From the NCBI RefSeq assembly GCF_902686445.1, contig NC_062219.1, positions 111,353,160 to 111,417,159 of the forward strand: 64,000 nt of DNA, read 5' to 3'. A model generated the notes under the pieces. The model searched no databases, had not been told where the DNA came from, and worked only from the letters and a program-made list of their open reading frames with translations. Within the stretch, counting starts at the first letter, position 1, and every line of letters begins with the position of its first letter. This stretch comes from Sciurus carolinensis (taxonomy: Eukaryota; Chordata; Mammalia; Rodentia; Sciuridae). Positions 53,451 through 63,780 of the stretch are shown in pieces. The translations under genes and the position numbers were made by a program.

Positions 53451-55015
53451 ATGGCCCCTAATCTCTTTTCTTGTGAGAAATTTTCTCCAGTGGAAGAAAA
53501 GTACATTTTATCATTTTTACACTAAGTAGGATCTTACTTATCAAGAGGCCAGTTATTTGATAATCTCAGACCTCAACCAAGAACAGAAAATGCAAGCAAA
53601 AGGGGCCACAAGAAGCCAAAGTAGATGCCACAGAGTTCACATTCAAAGGCTCCCAGAAGAGCCTCTCAGGTCTCCCCACGAGCTTCCAGTGCCCCAGCCA
53701 CTCTGACCTTAGTCACAGTTCTAACTCGCTTGGCTGGGGAGTCCCTGGCGCAGGGTCCTAGAAGCAGCAAATGAGAAAGAAATCAGCATTCATTTTAAAG
53801 GGATCACACCTTACCCAGTCATTTCTGCAGCAAATATTGATGTTAGTGATAGATTTAAAATCAGCATAGGGAAATACTTGACAATTACAGCTAAAAGGCA
53901 GCAGAAGGCAAAATCGTATTTCTGGTATGACTTCATTTAGAACAAACAAACAAAACTCAAAACTATGGCAAGGTAAAGGGGGAATATGCCAAAATGCAGG
54001 GGTCTCAAGATGCCCTAGGAGATTGGTTGTCTACTTTGTTTTCCTTTTTTTTTCCTATTTTCTGTCAATGGGCATTTTATAATGAAAAGCTCCCAGTAAA
54101 CTTAAAAAATTTAGAGAAATAAGGAAAGAGGAAGAGAGAGCAAGAAAAGGGGGAGGCAGAGGTTCACCCAAGTCAGGTGCAAGCCACCGGGCAACTGACG
54201 GCAAGGGAGAGGAAGAGAAACTACTGAATGTATGCCCAAGGACACAGAAGGCCTCACTGTCTGGGGGCCATTTCCTGGAAGGTCAATGGCTCTTTTTGAA
54301 TATCTCCAGTGACAAGTTAAAAGTTACTATTAATGAAGCATCTACTTCTGTCTAGACCAGCCCTTTACTTACAGAATCACTGGGCCTCACAGGACACCTG
54401 AGGGAGGTAGCCTTTCCTCCGTTAACCCCTACAGGCCGGAGGCACAGCCATGGATTTGCTACACAGGGCCAAGGGTTGCCTCTTTCATGGTACCCAGCTT
54501 AGAAAGTCCAAGGGGCAAGAAATATAAAGAGTATATACTCTTATTTAAAATAAAGTGAGTGAAAACATTATTTGAAAGTAAATTTCAGGTATGAGAAAAA
54601 GTTATTTTGCTAGCACACCTTCTGGGGCTGGTGATGAGAAAATGAAGAAACTCTGTGCTTGATTTTTCAGACCTCGGTGCTTCGGCTGGGAAAGCCCTGA
54701 TGGCCGGACAGGCCCTGCCTCTGGCACTTCCTTCTGGACCCTAAAACCCTGGCATGGATCATGCTTTACCTTGTCCTGTTGGGTCCACAGGGTCCATTAG
54801 AAAGGAAAGAGAAGGGAGGGAGGAAAGTAGAAGAGGCAGGGGGGAGGAGGAAGATTCTATGACCCTGGACCACAACTCTAGGCACAGCCTGTTGCTGAGG
54901 TGGCCTTGCACACTGGCACCCGGGGCTTCTGTGAAGCCATAAATGGTCTCCAGGAAGCTGCCGAAGCAGGTGTGGTCTGGAATGAACAGGTGTTTTAAGG
55001 AGGGATAAGTGGTTT
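53451..55015. other. Mostly unique, with a MIR-like fragment
   Basis: 54340-54455 (GAAGCATCTACTTCTGTCTA, GGGAGGTAGCCTTTCCTCCG) is a diverged minus-strand MIR. A GA-rich patch lies at 54115-54165. No gene. Confidence 0.45.
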
Positions 55016-55019
55016 TTTT

Positions 55020-55245
55020 ATTAGACTATTATTTTATTTAAATTTTTTATTTGTTCTAATTTTAATTTGTGTAATAATACATGACAAGAGAATGCATTTA
55101 TGCATTTTGATAAATCATACATAAATGGAGTATAGTTTCTCATTTTTCTGATTGTGCATTGCAGGATCACATGGGTCATGCAGTCATATATGTTCATGAG
55201 GTGATCATGTCTGTTGCACTCTACTCTCCTTCCTACCCGTAAGTT
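55020..55245 (-). mobile_element. L1 3'UTR fragment
   Basis: TTTTTTATTTGTTCTAATTT, AATAATACATGACAAGAGAA, TGCATTTTGATAAATCATAC, ATAAATGGAGTATAGTTTCT and CATGCAGTCATATATGTTCA are the reverse complement of the sciurid L1 3'UTR. It resembles the 15.9-kb copy. Confidence 0.85.
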
Positions 55246-57079
55246 TTGATGAGAAAGAAGGGGACATGGTGTGGGGAGGTATGCCTGTGAGGCTTTTCCT
55301 TCAAGGCAGCGTTCGTTTGAAATAGAGTTGTTTTCACAGGATCATGACATTTACCTCTGAGATGTACCTTCACCATCATCTGGTTCTAGTCCAATTTTCT
55401 TATTTTGCATTGAGAAAAAACGAGTCCTAGAGAGGGGAATGGATTTACCCAGGACTACTTGGTAACTTTGTGGTTAAGCCCAAACCATAAATAACTTCAC
55501 ACTAGTTAAAACTCATTTCAAAGCCGCCACACATAGGTAAGGCTCAACTCATCTTCCAAAGGCCTCTTGATGTCACTGCCTGATGCCATTTACCGATGCC
55601 ACTGCCCACAGAGATCATGCCTCATGCTTCCCACATCACATATTGAAAATTCTCTCTGTGGTGGGTTCCCAGGCCATGTCCCCTGCCCTTTCCCTCTGGG
55701 ATGGGTTGAGGTAAGGGTCTTAAAAACAACCACCCTGTAAAACCCAAACCAGAATGGACTTCAACCCTGGGCTAACCCTAATCTGCACCCAACCCAAATG
55801 CTAACCTTTTGTTGAACCACAAAAGGAACTAAAGTCTTTCAGAAAAATTCCTAGTGAAGCGTAGTGAACCAGAATCAACACGACACACTTTCAAAGCAGC
55901 TGAAGCAGAACGGGACCCACGGATCACAATGTTCTGACTCGGAGGAGTCTCAGCTCTTGGCCATCAGTGTGTTATGTGTTAAGGAAAGAGGGAGAGGTCT
56001 CTGAAGAAGCCCTCTCCTGGTAGGATGTGGAAGTTAGGGTTAAGTACCTATGGATGGTCCCCCATTGGATTTTCCACGAGGGCATCTGGTACTCCTGAGT
56101 ATGGGGTGACACAAACAGTCCACTTTGTCCAGCCCAGCTTCCATAGCATTGACCCCTATAGGTCAGTGATGCCAAAGGGTCCCTTGTGACAAAAGGAAAG
56201 ACAGAGAGTCAACGTCTTACGTTGGTGCTGATTGTTGAACTGTGCTTTGTGTTAAAAAAGTGGCATTCGGTTAGGAAGACTAGATATAAAGAGGACAGCA
56301 AGAGTGACACATATCAAGCTTTCTATCAAAGGGGCAGTGTTTTAGGAATTTACCAACTGGTTGTCAGGAGGAGGCACACGCCAGCAGACTGTGTCAGCTA
56401 TCAGGGTGGGTGTCCCGGAAATGCCAACAAATAACTTGAAGTCTTCACTTTAATTCATTTTTTATTTCCCAACTCAAAGGTCCCTCCCTCCACTGAATGT
56501 CCTTGATTATTCCACACCCTCCCACCATGGAAACAATCCCCTTCTGATCTGGAATGGGAGTGCAGCTGGGCTTCTCTACAACACTGAATAATTTCTGCTT
56601 CTCGTGGTGGTTATGGGTCCCTGTGGTCAGTTTGGGGAAAGACTTCCTGTCTGATTGTCCACAACTCCTGGGTGCCTCAGGTAGCACCTAGTGTGTGAAG
56701 GCCACACAATACCTGTTCATTGAATGAATGAATGAATTTCCCAGATTGCTACCTCTTAAGTGAGCAGCCTTAGCCTCAATGAATGGGCTGAAGACAGCCA
56801 TACATCTACAAAAATCAGACAAATTTGTGCAGACTGTTCACACATGCATGTACTATTTGGGAAGAATTCATGACTTTTATCAGATTTTCAGAGGGATTCA
56901 GTTTTCAAAAAAGTTAAGAACCATAGCTCTGAGATTGTTGGGAGATGGTCAGATGAGATGACCCCTATGAGAGAGTTTTGGATTTCCATCTGGGGGAATG
57001 TTTGGTGTTGACCTTCCAGAAGTTGGCAGGTAGACCACACTTCCATCCTGTCCCTCTCTGAGTCTCACTCAACAATAAT
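55246..57079. other. Mostly unique, with one MIR fragment
   Basis: 55385-55490 (CCAATTTTCTTATTTTGCAT, GAGTCCTAGAGAGGGGAATG, TTACCCAGGACTACTTGG) is a minus-strand MIR. A (GAAT)4 patch lies at about 56725-56740. No gene seen. Confidence 0.5.
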
Positions 57080-57195
57080 GCTATCATCTTAAGGATGTAT
57101 TGGGTGTAAGGCTTTGCTGACATTACAAATGAAGAACCCAAGGCTCAAAGAGGAAGAACGAGGTCACAGAGCTTGTAGGTGCGGTTGTGGAGTCC
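57080..57195 (-). repeat. MIR fragment
   Basis: TGACATTACAAATGAAGAAC, CCAAGGCTCAAAGAGGAAGA and GAGGTCACAGAGCTTGTAGG fit the MIR reverse complement. Confidence 0.65.
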
Positions 57196-57340
57196 TGATA
57201 GCACTTCTGGGGTGGCTCATAGGACACATTCAAAGAGGACTCCAGCAGCGTCCCTGGCATGATGCAGTCGCCAATTAGGATCCACATATATACAATATGT
57301 GTACGTGTGTGTGTGTAATAAGAACTAGACAGATTAGTGG

Positions 57341-57374
57341 GTGGATGGATGGATGGATGGATGGATAGATGGAT
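57341..57374. repeat. (GGAT)n microsatellite
   Basis: About eight GGAT units, nearly perfect, with a short (GT)n at 57304-57316 upstream. Confidence 0.95.
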
Positions 57375-57524
57375 TGACAGACTGAAGGGAGGAGAAGGGA
57401 AAAGGACCTTTGCCCTTAGTTTTTCTAGATGTTTATTTTCCACTTCAGAGGTGTGCCACAGACTGAATCACCGTGATACACACTGACTTAGAGAACAATA
57501 AATTCCGATAAGAATGGTATGTTC

Positions 57525-57704
57525 TATTAAGAGTTGAGTTATAGACCCTCCTCCAAATATACTGAAATTCTAACCCCCAGAATCTCCAAAATATGATCCG
57601 ATTTGGCAATAGGTTCACTGTAGGTATGATCAGTTAAGATGAGGTCATACTAGAATAGCTGGACTCCTAATCCAATATGACTGATGTCCTTATAAAAAGG
57701 GGAC

Positions 57705-57747
<43 letters not shown>

Positions 57748-57960
57748 GCCATATGAAGATAAAGGCAGAGATCTATACACAAAAGAATACCAAAGATTGC
57801 CAACAAACCATCAGCAGCTAGGAGAGAGGTGAGGAATGAGTTTCCCCTCACAGCCCTCAGAAGGATCCAACCCTGGAACACCTTGACCTTGGCCCTCTAA
57901 CCTCCAGAACCGTGAGACCATAAACTTCTGCTGTTGAAGCCCTCCCACTTTGTAGTACTG
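57525..57960 (+). mobile_element. MLT1-type LTR carrying an (AC)n expansion
   Basis: GAGTTGAGTTATAGACCCTC, CTAACCCCCAGAATCTCCAA, GTTAAGATGAGGTCATACTA, AATCCAATATGACTGATGTC and CTTATAAAAAGGGGACATTT are followed by (AC)18 (57709-57745). Then come CCAACCCTGGAACACCTTGA, CCTCCAGAACCGTGAGACC and a GTTATGGCAGCCC end. Confidence 0.8.
57709..57745. repeat. (AC)18 microsatellite within the LTR
   Basis: Array located where the LTR consensus carries a short CA-containing run after the CTTATAA box. Confidence 0.95.
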
Positions 57961-59975
57961 TTATGGCAGCCCAGACACAATCTTTTCCTCCAAAAGAAGT
58001 ATGAAAAGGTGCATGTGAGCTGAACTCTACCTCTGCCCCCTGTGCCGAATTCCAACCTCTATCTCTTTTGGTCCTCTGCAGAATGGGGACAGACAAGGCA
58101 GGCAGCACCCAGCTCGGGCATGGCAGGAAAGCCAGCATGTACAGATTGATTTTGCCCAGCTCATGCCTTGGTTTTCATCAAGATTTTCTTAAATTTTGGA
58201 CACTGCTTCTTAAATCAACCCACTGCCTATTTATGTGTTTACTTCCAAGGGATAATTGACCAAATCAGAAGCCAAGGCTCTGGAAATCTGGCTGGAACAT
58301 ACCTACCTTCTCCAGTTTCTTGCTTTATGACGAAGCAGCCTGTGAGCCCCAACTGTAACCCAGGAATACCAGGCCCAGGGCAAGGCTCAGTGAGGGGAGG
58401 AAAGAGGCCTGAGGATGGTTGACTCTGGCCACAAGGACCTGAAGTCCAGTCCAAAGGACAATACAGAAGGGTGCCACACTGTACAAAGCCTACACAATCA
58501 CAGCAGGCAGGAGTGCCTGAGAAGTCATGGCAATGGCCAAGTGCAAGGCATTACGGCCAGGATGATGAGTTTGGAGAAGGAAGGAAGAAGTTTGGGGAAG
58601 TTGAAAAGATGAAAACATAAAATGTACAGTTAACTTCAGATTCAGGCTTTGTCCAAGTCAAGGGGAACTTGAAACTCAAGTTCTCAAATCATAGCTACAT
58701 TTAGAGCTGAAGTTATAAGTGGGTTTGAAACCTGGCCAAATTGCCTATCTTTCTGGTCCAAAACTCTGGGTATATCTGAAGCCACAAACACAGCATTTTG
58801 AAAAACAGAGGAACCAAAAGCAGAGGGATCAACTGGGTTGGGCCCTTCCTTATGGTTAATGTCCCTAGGTCCCAAAGGAGAAGGTCCTTCCCCCACTGTA
58901 GGTGCTTTGGGTGCCTGTCATTCTCTTTTCACTCAGTTCAGGGGCGCACCCCATGGCTGGGGGTTATTCAGCACTTCCTATGTGCCAGACCCTGGGTCAT
59001 GTTCACAAGAGCTGTCTGTGGGGCCTACATAATAATCTGCCCCAACTTAGCCCTTGGAACTTTGCCCAAGGACTAACCTTACACAGGTGTGCAGCAGCAA
59101 GCCCAGACCTGCAGGATGGAACTACAAAAAGGGTCAGCCCAGAGGCAGAGAGAGAAAGTACCGTGGGCAGTGCTGACCTTCCTTGCCTAACTCACAGCTG
59201 TCATAATTTATCCACAAGATGATCAAATCTTTAGTGGTGAACAGTGAAATCTCGCAATCGAGGACATGCTCTCGCAAGGATCCCACTCCCATTGACGTTC
59301 TAATTCTCAGTCTTGGTGAGCTTGATTCGACCTGGAGGAAGCTGCAGATCAGTGGAGAGCTGGTAAGGGTGAGGAGGCTGCGATTCCAGCGCTGACTGGA
59401 AGGAGACCGCGGAGGGCAGCTGTGCAGGCGATGTGATGTGATCTTCCACCAGGTTCTCCCTGACCTTCAGAAGTGGAGACGTAGGGGGTCCTTCAAAAGG
59501 TAAGTCTCCCTCTCCTACTTCAGCATCCTTCAGGAACACCAAGCAACCAAGAAAAGTAAAGTAGAGAAGCTGGAAGACAGACGTAGCTGATAAATGGATT
59601 AAGAGTTTGGAGATGACCAAAGGCCCAGGACTCAGTGCTGGTCGGTACACTGCGGGCTGCTTTCCTGGGCAGACCACAAGTTCAGGTTCACACTCTGATT
59701 CAGTCAGTTCACCATGGGTATGTGAAACCTGAAGAGTCAGGTCAGGATAGGACGGATCAAAGGGAATGCCAATGTGCCCTCGAATGGTAGGGTAGCTGGC
59801 TCAGTCATTTCTTCCCGGGGGTAGGTTCACTCAAATCAAATCCTCAAGTTCTTGAGTAAGCAGAGAATTTTAAAAACACACAAGTTGGTTGCCTCTATTC
59901 TTCAGAACTTAATTTCCTTACCTGGAGAAGAGAGAAGTTGGATTCTGTGACATCTGAAGACTTTTCTGTTCACAA

Positions 59976-59978
<3 letters not shown>
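57961..59978. other. Mostly unique, coding-like minus-strand frames not recognised
   Basis: A MIR-like stretch lies at 58950-59030 (TTCAGCACTTCCTATGTGCC). Two minus-strand frames, 58684-58916 and 59300-59806, have fairly even amino-acid composition but no recognised family, start or splice layout. They might be remnants of a retroposed gene or chance. Confidence 0.35.

Positions 59979-60036
<58 letters not shown>
59979..60036. repeat. (TC)29 microsatellite
   Basis: Longest uninterrupted dinucleotide array in the window, about 58 bp. The opposite strand is pure GA, so triplex formation is possible. Confidence 0.97.
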
Positions 60037-60037
<1 letters not shown>

Positions 60038-60639
60038 AGTTTATAAATGACAGGAATATCTCATAGTTATGGAGTCTTGGAAGCACAAGATCCAGGCGCG
60101 GATGGGTTCCTGTCTGGGCTGGCCTACATTCTCATAGATGGCTCCCTCTTGCTGCATCCTCTTGGTGAAAAGTCTCACGTTTCTGTTCTAAGAGACGTAG
60201 GACCTTTCTCAGGAACCAGATTCCCACTCACTGGGTACTCTGCATCCTCTGTAAAGTAGACACATGTAAAATAAGGTAACAAGTATATGAAATGGGCCAG
60301 CTCTGAGTTCTATGTCCATCACTGCTACCGTCTTCAACACAGGCTCTCAGACCTTAGATGGCAACTTCTCTTGCCCTATTTGGAAAGTAGAACAGTAGCA
60401 TTATTGATTACTAAAAGGTCCAATACAATCTACGTCAAAAAATCAATTTCTTATCTTTTCAAGCTTCTGTCTCCCCTGGAGTCTCAACAGAAACTCAAAA
60501 GCAACAGGAATAGCATTGTCTAGCCACTCTCTTACACACCGAGAAAGCATCAAGGGTTCAGTGTCAAGATTTGTCATCTTTCACTAAACTATGTGTGGTA
60601 ATAACCCCAAATCTCCACAGCATGAAGCCTCGAGGCTCA
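60037..60639. other. Unique sequence, no gene seen
   Basis: No recognised repeat or exon. Confidence 0.5.
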
Positions 60640-60980
60640 CTTCTCGCTTAAGTTTATGTGGCTGCAGGTATGGCTCCACTCCACGTGTCTTTATTCATGA
60701 GAGCCCAGGATGAAGGAGTAGTCCCATCTGGAAAATGCTGTGCTTGCAGCAGAGGGAACATTGCAATGGCCATGCTGGTCAATGGATTTTGAAGGTTCCA
60801 CTCAGGCAAAATGTGCACCACTTTCCACTGACATTCCATTGACCAATTAAGTCACATGGCCAGGAATGGAGCCAGGAAGTAAACTCCCCTGTGTGCCACA
60901 TGACCCAGGTAGAGGTGTACAGTCCTCTTACAGATAAGTGGCAAATAACTGGGAGCAATAAGATCATTTACCACAAGTAA
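60640..60980. repeat. Ancestral repeat, class uncertain
   Basis: TTATGTGGCTGCAGGTATGG, TCCACTGACATTCCATTGAC, CAATTAAGTCACATGGCCAG and GAGCCAGGAAGTAAACTCCC recall an ancient LTR-type repeat with a 'CCATTGGCCAAAGCAAGTCACATGGCC' block. I cannot assign the family. Confidence 0.4.
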
Positions 60981-61049
60981 TCTTTTAATAATTTCCAAAA
61001 AAATCATCATTTCCTCAACAAGACTCTTAAACACAAGAAGTAAAATCAA

Positions 61050-61725
61050 AAGAATCAATAAATGGGTTCCACAATGTAGCTATTGTGAGTTGAGCTGCTA
61101 TAAACATTGATGTGGCTGCATTACTGTAGAATGCTAATTTTAAGTCCTTTGGGTATAAACCTAGGAGTGGGATAATGGGTCAAAAGGTGGGTCCATTCCA
61201 AGTTTTCTGAGGATTCTCCACACTGCTTTCCAGAATGGCTGCACCAATTTGCAACTCCACCAGCAACCTAGATGCCCTTCAACAAATGAATGGATAAAGA
61301 AACTGTGGTATATATATACAATGGAGTATTATTCAGCCATAAAGAAGAATAATATTATGGCATTTGCAGATAAATTGATGGAATTGGAGAATATCATGCT
61401 AAGTGAAATAAGCAATCCCAAAAAACCAAAGGTCGAATGTTTTCCCTGATAAGTGGATGATGATATATAATGAAGGTGAGGGGTGGGGTGAGAGAATAAT
61501 GGAGGAACTTTAGATTACATAGAGGGAAATGAGAGGGAGAGGGGTATGAAAAATGGTGGAATGAGGCAGACATCATTACCCTATGTACATGTATGATTAC
61601 ACGAATGGTATGAATCTACTTCGTGCACAACCTTAGAAATGAAATGATGTACCTCATTTCTGTATAGTGAATCAAAATGCAGTCTGTAAAAATTAAAAAT
61701 AAATAAGTAAGAATCAATAAACGGG
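61050..61725 (+). mobile_element. Inner L1 with 5' inversion, plus its target duplication
   Basis: The flanks 61050-61066 (AAGAATCAATAAATGGG) and 61709-61725 (AAGAATCAATAAACGGG) match at 16 of 17 positions. Between them, 61067-61266 is L1 ORF2 sequence in reverse orientation (TTCCACAATGTAGCTATTGT through CAACTCCACCAGCAA). 61267-61708 is L1 in forward orientation (CCTAGATGCCCTTCAACAAA to the 3'UTR and A-rich end). The two parts are adjacent in normal L1, so this is a clean twin-priming inversion. Confidence 0.92.
61249..61449 (+). pseudogene. Inner L1 ORF2p C-terminal codons
   Basis: The forward part of the inner L1 reads CPSTNEWIKKLWYIYTMEYY, then SAIKKN and a MAFADKLMELENIMLSEIS-type helix, before running out of the conserved frame. 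The first few codons of this frame come from the inverted segment across the junction at 61266. Not functional. Confidence 0.9.
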
Positions 61726-61901
61726 ATGGTATCAAACTGAAAAACTTCTTCACAGCAAAGAAAATGGTCAAGAACATGAAAAGAGAGCCTATAGAATGGG
61801 AGAAAATCTTTGCCACCTGCACCTCCAAATAGAACTTTAATCTTCAGGATACACAAAGAACTCAAAACCCTTAACACCAAAAAAAGAAAAAAAAAAAAAA
61901 A

Positions 61902-61934
<33 letters not shown>

Positions 61935-62640
61935 TAACCCAATAAATAAATGGGTGAAGGAACTAAACAGGCACTTTGCAGAAGAAGAAATATGAATGGC
62001 CAACAAATACATGAAAAAATGTTCAACATCCTAGCAATTAGAGAAATGCAAATTAAAACTACACCAAGATTTCATCTCATTTCAATCAGAATGGCAATTA
62101 TCAAGAATCCAAGTAACAATAAATGTTGGTGAGAATGTGGGGAAAAGGCACACTCATACATTGCTGGTGGGACTGCAAATTGGTGCAACCACTCTGGAAA
62201 GCACTATGGAGATTCCTCAGAAAACTTGGAATGGAACCACAATTCGACCTAGTTATCCCACTTCTCAGTTTATACCCAAAGTACTTAAAATCAGCATCCT
62301 ATAGTGATGAGGCTATATCAATGTTTATAGCGACTCAATTCACAATAACTAAACTATGGAACCAAACTTGGTGCCCTTCAACAAATGAATGGATGAAGAA
62401 AATTTGGTGCATATATACAATGGAACATTAACTATAAGGAAGAGTGAAATTATGGCATTTGCCAGTAAACGGATGGAACTGGAGATTGTTATGCTAAGTG
62501 AAATAAGTCAATCCTCAATATTGAAAGTTCTCTCTGATATGCAGGTGCTAACACACAATAAGGGGGAGGGGGAGGGAAGACTAGAAGTTCATTGGATTAG
62601 ACAAAGAGGAATGAAAGGAAGGGATGGGAGATGGGAATAG
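61726..62640 (+). pseudogene. Outer L1 ORF2p C-terminal region, broken frames
   Basis: In order: KIFATCTS then an in-frame TAG near 61831; a decayed segment with the (CA)n array; LAIREMQIKTTPRFHL (about 62027-62075); [20 protein letters not shown] (about 62144-62203); IPLLSLYPKYLKSA; MFIATQFTITKLWNQ; and CPSTNEWMKKIWCIYTMEH. These are the post-RT cysteine-containing C-terminal blocks of ORF2p spread over shifted frames. Confidence 0.9.
61887..61932. repeat. (A)n(CA)n compound microsatellite inside L1 ORF2
   Basis: An A-run followed by about fifteen CA units lies where L1 normally has an A-rich lysine/asparagine stretch before the AATAACCCAAT codons. It therefore arose after insertion. Confidence 0.92.
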
Positions 62641-62815
62641 GAAGGACAGTAGGATGAGTCAGACATAACTTTCTTATGTTCATATATGAATACCTGACCA
62701 GTGTAACTCCACAGCATGCACAACCACAGGAATGGGAATTTATACCACATGTATGTATGATATGTCAAAATACACTCTACTGTTATGTGTATCTGAAAAG
62801 AAAAATTTTAAAAAA

Positions 62816-63284
62816 CATCATTTCATCTGAGCCTATTTAATTAAATGAGATAAACTACAGTTTCTTTTACAATAATCACATTTTAGATTGTATCTACTTT
62901 CAACATTCTGAAGTGGTTCTAATTCCTGATTTATATCTAAGGGTGGAGTCTTGAGAAAGGTTTCTCAAGATGGACAGTCATGTATGTGTTATCCTAGCTT
63001 CTATTTCCAAAAGAACATTTCTCATCTTGTCCCCAAGTTAATGGACCTATATGCTACTCTAGTTTAGGAAAGAGAAGGCAGGAGAAGGGGTTTTAGACTG
63101 GTACCTACTCCTGACCTGTCACTCAGTGGTTGCTCATCGGGTCACTGATCGAGTGAATGAAGACGTGAATGGACTGTGGTAACTCTTCACCGCGACCAAG
63201 GGGCCCAGGCTCTGATTTCAACAGGAAGAGATTTCCATGTTTGAGCAATCTTCCTGTTTCGAAGGGGTTTAAGGTGTCACCTCC
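62816..63284. other. Unique sequence, no gene seen
   Basis: AT-rich to mid-GC sequence with no recognised repeat or exon. Confidence 0.5.
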
Positions 63285-63780
63285 TGGTTGTTGTTTGCAC
63301 CCTTGTGTGACTCCCCGCCCTTGAGTGTGGGACTGTGACTTGCTTCTAACCAGTAGAATATGACGAACATGATGGGAGTTGTGATTCCACATATGTGGCA
63401 CACAATTCCACTGAGCAAGGCTGTCACGCCTGCTTTCCTGGCTTTGGAGAAGCAAGCTGCCACACTGTGGGCTGCCTCACTGGAAGGTTCATGCAGCAAG
63501 GAACCAAGGATGACCCTAGGAACTGAGGAGCAGGTCCACAGCCAGCCAGCAAGAAGCCACAACGGTCACTGCTACAGCTGCAAAGAACTGAACTGCACTG
63601 ATGAAAATGATCCTTCCCCAGACGAGCCTCGAATGAGACTGAGCCCCGGCTGACATCTTGATTGCAGCCTGGAGAGACCTACTCAGCCAGGCCCAGACTC
63701 CTGAGCCACAGAAACCAAGATGATAAGTGCCTGGTGATTTATAATGCAGTGATAGGAAATGAATACGACACTTTACCTCT
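63285..63780 (+). mobile_element. MLT1-type LTR, plus strand
   Basis: GCCCTTGAGTGTGGGACTGT, GACTTGCTTCTAACCAGTAG, AATATGACGAACATGATGGG, GAAGCAAGCTGCCACACTGT, GCCCCGGCTGACATCTTGAT, TGCAGCCTGGAGAGACC, GACTCCTGAGCCACAGAAAC and a GCAGTGATAGGAAATGAATA terminus follow MLT1-type order. Old, non-coding. Confidence 0.75.

Larger units (their letters stand above)
60985..62815 (+). mobile_element. Outer L1: 3' part of ORF2 plus 3'UTR, split by a second L1
   Basis: L1 ORF2 sequence is readable from about 60985 (S-S-T-R then RSKIKRINKW) up to the insertion at 61050-61066. It resumes at 61709 with AGAATCAATAAACGGGATGG, encoding INKWDGIKLKNF, and runs through ORF2 to a 3'UTR ending near 62815 (GTCAAAATACACTCTACTGT then an A-rich tail). 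Removing the inner element restores continuous L1 order. Stops and frameshifts plus a (CA)n expansion show it is dead. Confidence 0.9.

Noticed and set aside
55750..55800. Interstitial telomere repeat (CTAACCCTAA-like words)
   Set aside because: Only one or two imperfect CCCTAA-like units occur, within chance expectation.
59499..59533. Splice donor and acceptor pair on the plus strand (AAAAGGTAAGT ... CTCCTACTTCAG)
   Set aside because: The implied intron would be about 20 bp, far too short, and no plus-strand frame supports an exon.
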